Assembly: GCA_900188575.1 (NCBI GenBank)
Contig: FYEU01000299.1
Span: 682,469-746,468, forward strand
DNA length: 64,000 nucleotides
Source of the DNA: Geosmithia putterillii
Lineage: Eukaryota; Ascomycota; Sordariomycetes; Hypocreales; Bionectriaceae
Direction: 5' to 3'
Part shown: one piece after another, positions 1-10,658 of the stretch
Position numbering within the stretch: position 1 is the first letter of the stretch
Layout of the letters: the number at the start of each line of letters is the position of its first letter
Notes under the pieces: model-generated
Seen by the model: only the letters and a program-made list of their open reading frames with translations
Told to the model about the DNA's origin: nothing
The model's database searches: none
Translations under genes and position numbers: made by a program

Positions 1-1021
1 GTAGCTCCGGGTCCTCGTCGAATACCCCGTGAGCCCCGCCCGGTGATCCATCCCACTTAGGGGCCGCAGCAGGTTCCTCGACAGGTCGCCTGGGCAGCGG
101 CGCATTAGTGGGGTGCCTCTGGAGACCTTGGATCGGCGGAGCCGGGGACGGAGTGAATGTCTGTGATCCTGACCTGGTCTCCCGGTTGTACTCGGGCTCG
201 GGCTCTGCGGGGTTGTAGGCAGAGACACTGGGCATGAAGGAAGATGCCGGGTACGGGGCTTGGGCATACGCGGAGCTGTTTCCGTTGGACGCGCGGCCGT
301 GGTACTGGTCGGTAGCAAATTGAGACGGGTCATATGTCGCCGGAGTGTTTGGGCTGAAGCCGCTCAGGGACGGGCTGGTGGCCGAATGGGTCAGCCCCGT
401 GTTGAGGGCCAACCCGACCGGCTGTGGAGGGAAGGCCGCCGTATAGGGAGCGGCCGGCGACTGCTGGGAGTAAGCGGGAGTACCGTAGGAGGCAGAAGCG
501 CCTCCGTAGGCGTGATAGGTGGGCTGTCTCTGTGGCGAGGTGGCACCAACATAGGCAGCGGGGTTGTACGTGGGCGGGGTATAGTTGGTGGGCGGCGAGC
601 CGAAGGACATGCGGTGCGGGGGTTGCTGATGCGCCGAGGACGGTTGTCGGATGGGGAGATTGGTAGGCGAGACCTGAGCGTAGGAGTTGGAGGGAGGCTG
701 CTGCGCAAAGCTCTGAGGGTTATATGTCGAGGGTGTAGGAGGGGCCGGATCTTGGTACTGATGCTGGTAGCCCGACAAGGCAGCACCGGGTCTTCCGGTA
801 GCGGGCGGGGGGCTTGTGAGGAAGAGCTCGTCGTCTTCGATGATGGAAGAGCTGCGGCCGTGGGGGTTGGAGTGGTATGCTGCGTCATCGCCGTTGTTGA
901 AGCTCTGCCTCCTCCCAAGTCCGGCCAGCTCTTCGGGAGTAGCTTGCGGCCTGCCGCTGACGGGGTACCGGACGGGAGGTACATGGCCGTACCTCCCTTG
1001 GCCATCGCCGCGAAAAGACAT
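1..1021 (-). CDS. N-terminal part of a proline/glutamine/serine-rich protein (partial)
   Basis: The ATG is at 1021-1019 on the minus strand and the frame stays open for 340 codons to the window edge, so the protein continues outside. It starts MSFRGDGQGRYGHVPPVRYP and contains RPQATPEELAGLGRRQSFN near residue 24. The rest is low-complexity sequence rich in P, Q, S, Y and A, with many short P-x-Y and S-P pairs and no fold I recognise. Such disordered tails are common on fungal signalling, polarity or RhoGEF-type proteins, but nothing in the visible part decides this. The open frame, a sensible Met context and the absence of stops in a GC-rich stretch support a real gene. The opposite-strand frame (260-1201) is its shadow. 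I assign no function. Confidence 0.6.
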   Translation of the reverse strand, partial: MSFRGDGQGRYGHVPPVRYPVSGRPQATPEELAGLGRRQSFNNGDDAAYHSNPHGRSSSIIEDDELFLTSPPPATGRPGAALSGYQHQYQDPAPPTPSTYNPQSFAQQPPSNSYAQVSPTNLPIRQPSSAHQQPPHRMSFGSPPTNYTPPTYNPAAYVGATSPQRQPTYHAYGGASASYGTPAYSQQSPAAPYTAAFPPQPVGLALNTGLTHSATSPSLSGFSPNTPATYDPSQFATDQYHGRASNGNSSAYAQAPYPASSFMPSVSAYNPAEPEPEYNRETRSGSQTFTPSPAPPIQGLQRHPTNAPLPRRPVEEPAAAPKWDGSPGGAHGVFDEDPEL

Positions 1022-2771
1022 GGTCGCGGGATGCTGATGAGTGAGTCTGGGAAGCAGCGCCGCTTAGATGGGCGAAGGCAGACAAACTACCTGGAGGCGA
1101 ACCAGACGAGATATCGGAGGTTGCGGCCAAGCGGCAACGAGGCCAGCGCGACGAGATGTGTGCGTTGTTGTTGTTGCACGAGCAATACGAGTACCGCGTA
1201 ATACTGGGACAAGTACTGCTCCGTAATGATATCGTTCGGTAATGAGCCGGGAGATTCGGGACGGAACCAGGTGGTTAGCGACCCCAAGGGGGAGTTTCAA
1301 GCCACGTCGCGGAATCCCATGCGATTTTGCGCGTCTGGGACTTGGCCCCCTCAGCACTCTCAGCACTAGGACGGGACAGGGCAGAAGGGCCGGGGGTGGT
1401 GCGGGTGCGGGTGGATGAGCGAGTGCCAACGGCTCAAGAAGAGACTGGGCCGTGCAGAGATATGGAGATGTGTGTTGTCCCAGAGCCCTGGGAAGGGGTG
1501 TGTGTTGCAGGTGGTGGATCAGACGTGGGAGAGGTGGCAGAAGAAGGCGTTTCGGGATGGGGATGGGACTGTTCTTGACGATGCAGTGCGGCAATGACGG
1601 GGCACCACGCACAATCGGTGTGGTGGTTTGGGCGGCGGTTTGGGTGGTTTGGGTGGTTCACTGGTTTGTCGTCGAGTGGCTGACGGTTGGATAATAGTGG
1701 GCAGCTACAACGTAATGAGTGGGGGGGCCCCTCACTGAGAGAGAAGCTGTCACTTGGTTTGGTTGCTTGGGTCTTTTGCTTTCCGAGTGAGTGTTGGTCT
1801 GGTGTTGGTTAAGTATGGGAAAGTACGAGTAATACGAGCTAGTACGGAGTACATATTGCTACAGTCTACAGGAGACGTTTGTTTGCAGGCATCATTACGT
1901 CGCAGATTTGCAGTTGGCTGTTAATACAGAGTACTATATTATTGTGGCCTCCCGAATACTCGTACTCCGTACTCGTATTGCGCGTTCAAGGGTTTGGCTT
2001 CGGTGTATTGTTGACAGCGCTGTGCTAGAGCCTAGTAGTGTTGTGGCTTGGTTGTTGATATGGCGTCAGCGCCGAGACGTTAGAGTCAAAGAGCCAAAAG
2101 AGACAACGCCGAACGGATCTCCGTTGTGGCTTGGCACTTGACCCATGATTGAATGTCTTGTGGCTTATTACGTAGTTGCGGGAATATGGAAGGCACGGTG
2201 GTGTGTGGCTCACTGGCTCTTGGCTCACTGGCTCTTGGCTCTTGGCCTGAGGGCTGAGAGCCTGGTTGCCTGGGGCTGCTTGCACAGTTGCACTTGGCAC
2301 TTTGCCTTGCACGCACCTGGCACTTGCCTTGCTGACTTGCTTACGTAGCTTTGTGGAGGGATGTGGCTTAGCTACGTGTAAATGGCGTACAAGTACATGG
2401 CGCAAAATGGCAGGAGCTGGGATGGACTCAATAATGTGGCTGCGGCTCTTGCGTTGTGGCACCGGCCCTTTGCTGGCAATTGCTGGCAATTACTGCTGCC
2501 ACCACTGGCCCATTGCCTGCCATTACTGGGGGCCGCTGTGGATTGCCTGTGGGCGCCTGTGGATATGCGGAGGGCGGAACCTCTGCCGCGGAACAATACG
2601 GAAGAACCAATTGTCAGTCCCCAGTTAGCCAGCAAGGCCGCCAAAAAACAACTCTCCCAATTTCTTCTTCTTCTCCTTCACTTGCCATTGAACATACAAC
2701 GTGGTTGGAAACCCTTGTGCTAGCGAGAAGAAAAAAACAGCCATCCGTTCGCGCGCCAATTCACCCTCACC
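1022..2771. other. Divergent intergenic region, no gene seen
   Basis: This 1.75 kb separates the minus-strand gene at 1-1021 from fumarase on the plus strand and must hold both promoters and 5' leaders. It contains TACGGAGTAC at 1843-1852 and GTACTCCGTAC at 1962-1972, members of the dispersed repeat described in the findings. A near-tandem GGCTCACTGGCTCTT repeat lies around 2210-2250 and a short GCTGGCAATT duplication around 2472-2491. Open frames here are short and show no family signature. Confidence 0.6.
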
Positions 2772-4734
2772 ATGCTTCGATCACTGTCGGGACGGGCCGG
2801 AGCCCCCAGCTCGTGGTGTGCAGCTGCTGCTGTGCCGAGGGCGACGGTCGCGACCGCGGCCACCACATGCCGTGCCTACCATAACCGAACCTTGGGCGGT
2901 GCTGGTGCGGGCGTGGCGACGACGTCAGCCGCCATTACCCCACACGCGACCACCTCGTCGTCTGCTTCCCCGCGATTCCCCAGCCGCAGCAGCTACCGCA
3001 GCTTCCACAGCACCTCCACCAACATGTCTGCCAGCACGCGAACCGAGAGCGACGCCTTTGGCGAGATCCAGGTCCCAGGCGACAAGTACTGGGGCGCCCA
3101 GACTGAGCGCTCGCTCGAGAACTTCAAGATCAACCAGCCCCAGGACCGCATGCCCCCGCCCATTGTCAAGGCCTTTGGTATCCTCAAGGGCGCTGCCGCC
3201 ACTGTCAACGTCCGCTATGGCCTCGGTATGTGATTTCCTCTTCCATATCTTGTACCGTGCTGGTGCTATGCCACTCACTTATATGCAATGGCTGTTATGC
3301 AATTGCTATGCTGTGCGACGTGGAGAGCTTGCGGCTGGCCAAGATTGCGACTGGCGATGGGCATGACTGACATCATAGACAGACCCCAAGATCGCCGAGG
3401 CCATCAAGCAGGCCGCCAAGGAGGTGGCCGATGGCAAGCTGATGGACCACTTCCCCCTGGTGGTCTGGCAGACGGGCTCTGGCACGCAGACCAACATGAA
3501 CGCCAACGAGGTCATCTCGAACCGCGCGATTGAGATCCTGGGCGGCCAGATGGGCAGCAAGAAGCCCGTCCACCCCAACGACCACGTGAACCGCAGCGCC
3601 TCGTCCAACGACACGTTCCCGACCGCCATGCACATCGCCGCCGTGCTCGAGCTCGAGGGTGACCTGCTGCCGGCGCTGCACAGCCTGCGCGCGGCGCTCC
3701 AGGCCAAGGTGGACGACTTTGAAGCCAAGAAGATCATCAAGATTGGCCGCACGCATCTTCAGGATGCCACGCCCCTGACGCTGGCCCAGGAGTTCTCGGG
3801 CTACGTGGCGCAGCTCGACTTCAGCATCAAGCGCGTCGAGTCGTCGCTCCCCGACCTGCGCCTGCTCGCCCAGGGCGGTACCGCTGTCGGCACTGGCATC
3901 AACACCTTTGAGGGCTTCGCCGAGGGCATCGCTGAGGAGGTGTCGCGCATGACGGGCACCGAGTTCAAGACTGCGCCCAACAAGTTCGAGGCGCTGGCCG
4001 CCCACGACGCCATCGTCCAGGCCCACGGCAGCCTCAACACGGTCGCCACCTCGCTCACCAAGCTGGCCCAGGACATCCGCTACCTTGGCAGCGGCCCCCG
4101 CTGCGGCCTCGGTGAGCTCGTCCTGCCCGAAAACGAGCCCGGGTCCAGCATCATGCCCGGCAAGGTCAACCCCACGCAGTGCGAGGCCCTCACCATGGTC
4201 TGCGCCCAGGTCATGGGCAACAACGTGGCCACCACTATTGGCGGCATGAACGGCCAGTTTGAGCTCAACGTCTACAAGCCCCTCGTCATCCGCAACCTGC
4301 TCCACAGCTCGCGCCTGCTCGCTGACGGCATGCGCTCGTTTGAGAAGAACCTGGTTGAGGGTCTTGCCGCCAACGAGGAGAAGATTTCGAGCATCATGAA
4401 GGAGTCGTGAGTACCCCCCATTCCCCACCACCCCCCTCATTACCTACTACTTGGCAGAAAACCTAGCCCTATACAGTCCAAAACAGGACGCGAAGGCAAT
4501 CAAGGGAACATGACATATATACTGACCAACCCGTGTTATTGTAGCCTCATGCTCGTCACCTGCCTCAACCCCAAGATTGGCTACGACATGGCCTCCAAGG
4601 TGGCCAAGAACGCCCACAAGAAGGGTCTGACTCTCAAGGAGTCGGCCATGGAGCTCAAGGCCCTGACGTCGGAGGAGTTTGATGAGCTCGTCAAGCCCGA
4701 GCTCATGGTTGGTCCCAAGCCTTACAAGGGTTAG
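2772..4734 (+). CDS. FUM1: Fumarate hydratase (class II fumarase), mitochondrial/cytosolic
   Basis: Converts fumarate and malate in the TCA cycle. Exons are 2772-3225, 3383-4406 and 4545-4734, with introns gtatgt...cag and gtgagt...tag. Joined they give 1668 nt and 555 aa. Class II signature GSSIMPGKVNP is at about 4141-4173; the conserved segments SGTQTNMNANEV and GRTHLQDATP are intact. Residues 1-84 are Arg/Ser/Ala-rich and look like a mitochondrial presequence. A second in-frame ATG at 3024 (Met85, MSASTRTESDAFGEIQ) starts just where the mature enzyme begins, which suits a cytosolic isoform from alternative initiation or from reverse translocation, as is known for yeast Fum1. A 355-codon frame on the other strand (3373-4440) is a codon-bias shadow. 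Confidence 0.96.
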
Positions 4735-7618
4735 GAGACTACTACTCATTCATACCTACCTTAAGTAAGATGTCTAGAGGTCTAGAGAAAAAGAAGCGGT
4801 GACGTCTTGACGTCTTGTCGCTAATGTATCAATCAATCTGTTATCAATCTATGTCATATCGACCAGGGTCTCTCCTATAAGTTATTGGTATTCCCACCCG
4901 AGGTGTGGACTTGCACATGCTTTGTGGTGCTTTGTCGTACGAGTGTTGTGGAATCCATATGGACATGTGGCTTTCTAGTCGGTATTAGTGTCAGTAGCGG
5001 TGTGGGCATGTAATAGTTGGTAATGCAGCCTCATGGTTGGTTTTGGATGACCGCCCCCCCCAATTCTGCAGTGGGCCGTGCGTCGCAGTAGCAACGCTAC
5101 AGGTACGGGGCACAGTCCATGAGTAGGGACGACAACGGGTCTGTTACGGTCCACGGAGTATTAGGGAGTAGGGAGTATGCAACGAGTTTGGACGGAGAGC
5201 GATTGTCAACTCTCAAAGGGGCATATCTGGAGAGTGGTAGTGGACGCTGTACTACTTTGTACACCTTACATGTGCCACAGGCGCATTGGCGAGAGGCTCT
5301 CCCCCCAATGACCTCTCAGCACACGTCTACAAGGAGAAAAAGGGAGGGCATCTGTGGGGAAGTAGTACGGAGTATGTGCTCATGGTGTGGCCAGGATAGG
5401 CGAGGGAAAAATGGGACCCCGGCTAGGTGGAGGCGGATTTTGCGCCTATGTGTTCTCCGCAGTCGAGTGCCGTGCAGAGTGCAGATGAGCAGGAGAGCAG
5501 CAGAGTGTTGCAAGTCAATTTGTGTTACACTGCACTCCGTGTGAGTTGAAAGTACTCTGTACTCTGTACACTCTGTACCTCTCCGTAGAATGTTCTCTAC
5601 TCGTACTATCTCATGGGTATAACTTGAGACGAGCAATGGCCTACGGAGTAGATGCCGGCTGCAGCTAATGATACGAACAAGGGCGTGCGTAAGTATGTCA
5701 GTCCATATATGCATCTGTACGAGTACCCTGTTCGAGTACTCTGTACTCGTAACCAGCCAGGCAGGTCCAGAGGCATCAAATAATAAGACTCGTACTCGTA
5801 CTGCCGTGCGTGGGTGAGGGCGAGAGGGCGAGGGACAACTTTGTTGGGGGTAATGCAGGCCCCTCCACCCAGTTCTGGGTCCCGTTCCCAACTCTTTTCG
5901 AGCCAGGCTAATGCAAGATGCGCTAGACCGAGTAGATCTATGTGCAGCAGTAGCTGTGCCCGTACAGGTAGCGGTCGAGCGAGAGGAGGGCTTGGCTTGT
6001 GATTTTCTTGTATGTACTCGTATCTCGGTTAGTTGATTTTTCCCCTTCCTACTACTCTCCTTCTTCTTTCTGTCTGACATGTGATGATGGTGCCAGTCGT
6101 GCTGAGAGCAACATATGAGATTGGACGAGACCTGGAGGGATTGAAGAGATAGGCAAATAGGCAAATAGGGCACACAATCACAATCTCAGGGGATACAGGG
6201 GTCTTCAAGGGTTGGCGGATATCCGCAAATTCCCCTATCCAGCCATTGGGCTCAAGGTTAATCCGCACGACGGGCGAGTCACGTGCATCCCTCGAGGTGA
6301 ACAGTGAACACATTGACACACACATGGCGGCAGAGACTACGAGGCTTGGAGGCTTGGAGGCTTGGAGGCGTCGAGGACACACACAAACGAACGGACTACG
6401 AGGACAGCCGAGCACACAACCAACATCGAAGACCCAGCCAGCCAGCTCAAAGTACCTCTGCAGGTTGGAATCCTTCATCATACGCTGTAATGATATGCAA
6501 TGGACCCCCCCCTGATACGCTGTACATCACTGTATGGAGTCCGCCGCGCTCGTACTATGGATTGCTAGGACCCCTTCACCCTCAATGGTACTCGGTTGGC
6601 AGTACTCCGTACTCGTACGAGCTTGCGAGCGAGCGTCGTCGACCCCATATTAATATGTGAAACAAGAGGTGCTCGGCGCCCATACCCATACGAATCGAAT
6701 TACTCGGGCCTCGCACACACTCGCTGACTCGGGCAGGCTGCGCCTCGAGGGCCAAAGGAGCAGACAACAATAATATTGTGTCAAGCAAGATTCGCTCTAG
6801 TATTACTCGTGCCTGGATTCTCAGGAGGCGGCCACGCCGTTCGTGCCCTCTAGTCCTCTTAACTCTGTACTTATAGTGGTATAGAGTTTCTCGCACAAGT
6901 TGACAAGTACTCCGTACAAAGTCATGCTCTCTTGTAGCTGTATTACGGAGTATACTTCGTAGGTACTCGGAGCTTAACCCAAGCCCCTCGGGTCAGCACC
7001 AAGAGTCCACTGATCAGTCCACTGGGACGAAAAAGAACAAGTGAAGATACATGTACATGCAAACCCTCTTCCCAATCGCTTCCCAGTCCCCTGCTAGTCC
7101 CTGGCCAGTTTGCTGCCAGTCCCTGAGGGGCACGTGGGGCTCTGTGTTAGCGCACACGGGTCTTCCCTGTTCTCCTCCAATAACACCGTGTACGTATGTC
7201 AAGTACCTGAAGCCACGACAATCAGGGTCCAGGTGTCAATCAGGCAAGACTCAGGGCCGCCGCCGCCCAGGGCCCAGGCTAATAAGGAGAAAGCAAGAGG
7301 AGGAGGAAAAAAAAAAAAAACTCTGGCCGCTGAGAGAGGGGGGACGGGACCCTTGCTCGGGGATCGCTCCCTTTGCCAATTTGCCCCCCCTTGCCCTCCC
7401 ACCTCCAGTCCCCCCCCCCGTATCAGAGGTCCGTCCCCAATAAATATGAGCGGAGTCCTCCCAAGTTCCGCCGGCCCTGGATTAGACTGCTTTGCTGTCC
7501 GTTCCCTCTCATATTACTACTAATACTCGGTAGTAGTACGTTGCTTGCTTCGTCTCCGAACAAGCGCTGCTCATCATTCTTTCTTTCTGTGCGAGTACGG
7601 GAAAAAAGAGAGGCAACA
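4735..7618. other. Long intergenic region with TACTC/GAGTA repeat family, no gene seen
   Basis: I see no supported gene in these 2.9 kb between fumarase and the desaturase. The sequence is rich in degenerate TACTCCGTA, TACTCGTA and TACTCTGTA units, singly and in short runs: around 5153, 5371, 5548-5640, 5715-5800, 6600-6622, 6905-6915 and 6943-6952. A GGCTTGGA unit repeats three times at about 6342-6366. A pure A tract lies near 7308-7321, and polypyrimidine stretches precede the desaturase start. The longest frame (minus 5316-6173) reads as S/R/T/H-rich noise and has no recognisable domain. Confidence 0.6.
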
Positions 7619-8993
7619 ATGGCTACGAATAGCAGACCCGCGATGGTGTCCGGCGGCAAGCTGTAGGTTTCCCCCATCCATCAATGGCAACAGCGCTCCT
7701 TTCCTCCTGCCCTCCTTCCCCCCCAGCACCACTGACACACAATGCTCCTTCCCACAGGCCAACGGCGGACCGCGAGTTCCCCGACATCAACACCCTCAAG
7801 CAGGCCATCCCCAAGCACTGCTTCGAGCCGCCCCTGCTCCGCTCCATGTGGTACCTGGTGCGCGACGTGGTCATGGCCGTCGGCCTGGGTTACCTGGCCG
7901 TGCAGTACATCCCCCTGATCCCCTCGCCGGCTGGGCGGGCGGCCGCCTGGATCATGTACGGCTTCGTCCAGGGCCTCATCTGCACCGGTATCTGGATCCT
8001 GGGCCACGAGGGTGGCCACGGCGCCTTCTCGCAGAACGCCCGCGTCAACGACGCCGTCGGCTTCTTTGCCCACTCGGTCCTCCTGGTCCCCTACTACTCG
8101 TGGAAGTTCTCCCACCACCGCCACCACCGCTTCACCGGCCACATGGAGAAGGACATGGTCTTTGTGCCCCGCACCCGCGCCGACCACATCAAGAGGACCT
8201 TCCGCATGCGCTTCGAGTGGCTCGAGTACCTCGAGGACACGCCCATCTACCAGGCCGCCATCCTCTTCTTCCACCAGACCTTTGGCTGGGCCTCCTACCT
8301 CTTCATCAACAGCACCGCCGGCAAGGACAGCCTCCAGCGTCCCTCCAAGGGTATCTTCGACCTCAGCCACTTTGACCCTACCAGCGCCGTCTTCCGCCCC
8401 TCCGAGGGCCCTTACATCCTGCTCTCGGACCTGGGTCTCGCCATGACCTTTGGCGCTCTCTACGTCCTCAGCCGCTACGTCGGCACCCAGACCACCATCC
8501 TGCTCTACGCCCAGGCCTACATGTGGGTTCACCACTGGCTCGTCGCCATCACCTACCTCCACCACACCCACGTCGAGGTCCCCCACTACGACCGCGAGAA
8601 CTGGACCTACGTCAAGGGCGCTCTGGCCACTGTCGACCGCGAGTTTGGCTTTGTTGGCCGTCACCTCTTCCACGGCATCATCGAGCACCACGTCGTCCAC
8701 CACCTCTTCCCGTATGTTGAACCTCACTCTTCGAATTGACCATGGGCCCTCATGGCTCCTAGTTACTGTCGTGCCTGATTTTGTACTAACACTGCTTCTC
8801 TAGTCGCATTCCCTTCTATTACGCCGAGGAGGCCACCGATGCCATCAAGCCCATCCTGGGCGACCTGTACTACCGCGACGACCGCAACTTCCTCGGTCAG
8901 CTCTGGTCCAACTTCACCACTCTCAAGTTTGTCGAGCCCGATGCGAAGGCCTCGCCTGGTGTCCTTAAGTGGGCCACCCCCAAGTCGGACTGA
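7619..8993 (+). CDS. Omega-3 / bifunctional Delta12-Delta15 fatty acid desaturase
   Basis: Membrane di-iron desaturase of the ER that introduces the Delta15 (and in relatives also Delta12) double bond into C18 acyl chains. Exons are 7619-7662, 7758-8711 and 8804-8993: 1188 nt, 395 aa. Exon 1 is only 44 nt (MATNSRPAMVSGGK) and joins as KLPTADREFPDIN. The start at 7684 would need a read-through intron, so 7619 is preferred. Histidine boxes are HEGGH (about 8002-8016), HHRHH and HVVHH. The segments RFTGHMEKDMVFVP, DREFGFVGRHLFHGIIE and FYYAEEATDAIKPILGD match the Fusarium Delta12/omega-3 type rather than the longer HECGH/HGKHH Delta12 type. Oddity: box 1 has Gly where relatives have Cys (HECGH); the metal-binding spacing is unchanged. 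Four hydrophobic stretches are visible. Confidence 0.9.
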
Positions 8994-9618
8994 TTGATAA
9001 ACCACCGCCATCACCGCCACGCCCCCCCGAAGGGTCCCCACCGCCTCGACTCAGACACGCAGCATTAGCAACTTTTTTACTCCTTTCACTGCTCCAAATG
9101 CCCCACCCAGATGGGCAACGTTTTAGACGACAAAGTGTTGGGCCTTTGACCCACTTCCACCTATCCTTTTACTCCCCCCCCCATTCCACCCCATTCCACC
9201 CCAAAAAAACAGAGACCCCGTTTTTGTGTAATCCCTGGTTGATTATACGGGCTCCAATGACGTTGAACCGATAGATTTGCATTTAGAGAGATTCCCAAAA
9301 AAGAATAGAAGAGAAATTCGTTTTTTTTACCACCCCTCGGAGATTCGATTGATAACGAGATGCCAAGATGTCGTTAAAGACGAACAAAAAGGCTTTGTGG
9401 AACGTGGAACGTGGAACTTGGAGCTGGCCAATCGCTTCGTCACCACACCCTCCATGAAAGGGGACTTACTTGCAGCGTGCAGATGCCTGGCATTGCGTCT
9501 ATCTAGCCATCGGCGTACATAGCCTCTGATGTCATCTACGACCCAACTCCGTATAGCAGCCAGCAGAGGGGAACCATCAGATCAGATCAGATCAGATTGT
9601 CAGTGACGACTTCCAGAC
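8994..9618. other. Intergenic region, no gene seen
   Basis: This is the 3' flank of the desaturase and the promoter side of the acetyltransferase. It is C-rich near 9170-9210, with T/A runs near 9200-9330 and an ACTCCGTA unit near 9547. No open frame shows a family match. Confidence 0.5.
9576..9595. repeat. ATCAG tandem repeat (4 copies)
   Basis: Four exact head-to-tail copies of ATCAG lie 24-43 bp upstream of the acetyltransferase ATG. This is probably a simple microsatellite in the 5' leader. Confidence 0.85.
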
Positions 9619-10155
9619 ATGGCCGACTGGCGTAACATGACCCCGCGGGACTTGCCGCACCTTGTGCGCATCGCCAACAGCGTCCACCCAGGCCTCCCAG
9701 AGAGTCAGGCTGTCTTCGCCGAGCGTCTATCCCTCTTTCCGGAGGGATGCCTAATCTTGACTACCACCACCCAGGATGGCGGCAGCACAATCTGCGGCTA
9801 TGCCATATCCCATCCCATTGTGCGGGGGCGACCTCCCGCCTTGGACACACTGCTGGGCAGCGACAGCATGCCGACGCACACCGGAGGGGACCAGCACGGG
9901 TACCAGTACTATATCCACGACGTTGCCATCCTGCCTGAATACCGCGGCCGTGGACTAGCGAGGGGTGCAGTGGACAGGCTGCTTCGTGTGGCTGCCGGGA
10001 AGGGGTACACGACCACCGCGCTTGTAAGCGTGTATGGGACGAGGGAGTTCTGGGGCCGTTTTGGGTTCAGGGAGGAGGAGGAGGGAATGGATGAGGAATT
10101 GAAGATCAAGGTTGGTGAGTATGGTGATGATGCCGTCTTTCTTGTGAGGAACTGA
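9619..10155 (+). CDS. GNAT-family N-acetyltransferase
   Basis: Single-exon gene, 178 aa. Expected to move an acetyl group from acetyl-CoA to an amine; the substrate is unknown. The frame opens with MADWRNMTPRDLPHL, typical of the first GNAT helix. Beta4 is YYIHDVAILPEYRGRGLARG at about residues 95-114, which holds the acetyl-CoA pyrophosphate loop (R-G-R-G-L-A), followed by the helix GAVDRLLRVAA. The late segment REFWGRFGFREEE is the usual Y/F-x-x-x-G-F element (motif B). The length is standard for a single GNAT domain. There is no signal peptide or membrane segment, so it is probably cytosolic or nuclear. Confidence 0.87.
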   Translation: MADWRNMTPRDLPHLVRIANSVHPGLPESQAVFAERLSLFPEGCLILTTTTQDGGSTICGYAISHPIVRGRPPALDTLLGSDSMPTHTGGDQHGYQYYIHDVAILPEYRGRGLARGAVDRLLRVAAGKGYTTTALVSVYGTREFWGRFGFREEEEGMDEELKIKVGEYGDDAVFLVRN

Positions 10156-10658
10156 TAGACTGCACGGATGGCAGTAGGAGTCATGGAAGGAGGCAGGTGA
10201 TGTCATTGGAGGTATCACTGCGTACGTTTCAAGCACAAGCACATGTACAGTGATAGCGGGGAAGCATGAGCATGAGGCTCTCACGGGAGCCTGCATTTTA
10301 TGTTTCTGGTTCGTCTTACAAACACAAAGCAACCTGACATGGCGTTGCGGAATCCATATAGAAAAGGGAGGTTCGGACTTGGGTATCACTGCGCACGTTT
10401 CGAGCACAGGCACAAGCACAGAAGAGCTGGCGGGCAGCTGGGCAGCCGGCATGGAACCGCTATCAGGATTCACGTTACAATCCATGGGGACCCTGATGGA
10501 AGACTCCAGTGCCTTTTCGCAGTTTCAATCCATCTCACGAGAAACGAGCTTGACCTTCCATAGACAATGCGGAAGATCCATCTAAAAGGAGACAGGCCCA
10601 TCAGATCCTCGACCATTTACCCTCTGGCTTCATCCTCACTTGTCTAGACATTGTCGGC
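10156..10658. other. Intergenic region with an imperfect direct repeat
   Basis: A 27-nt unit beginning GGTATCACTGCG occurs at 10211-10237 and again at 10382-10408 with two mismatches, 171 bp apart in the same orientation. Both copies lie upstream of the gene at 10659. No coding frame is convincing here. Confidence 0.6.

Noticed and set aside
260..1201. 313-codon plus-strand frame
   Set aside because: Antisense of the open minus-strand coding region at 1-1021; G/R/V-rich composition is typical of a shadow frame.
3373..4440. 355-codon minus-strand frame over fumarase
   Set aside because: Mirror of strongly biased fumarase codons; no domain; the plus strand is unambiguous.
5316..6173. 285-codon minus-strand frame between fumarase and the desaturase
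   Set aside because: S/R/T/H-rich noise running through TACTC repeats; no family signature and no plausible splice structure.
7681..8727. 348-codon minus-strand frame over the desaturase
   Set aside because: Shadow of the desaturase; composition rich in G, V, D and A without motifs.
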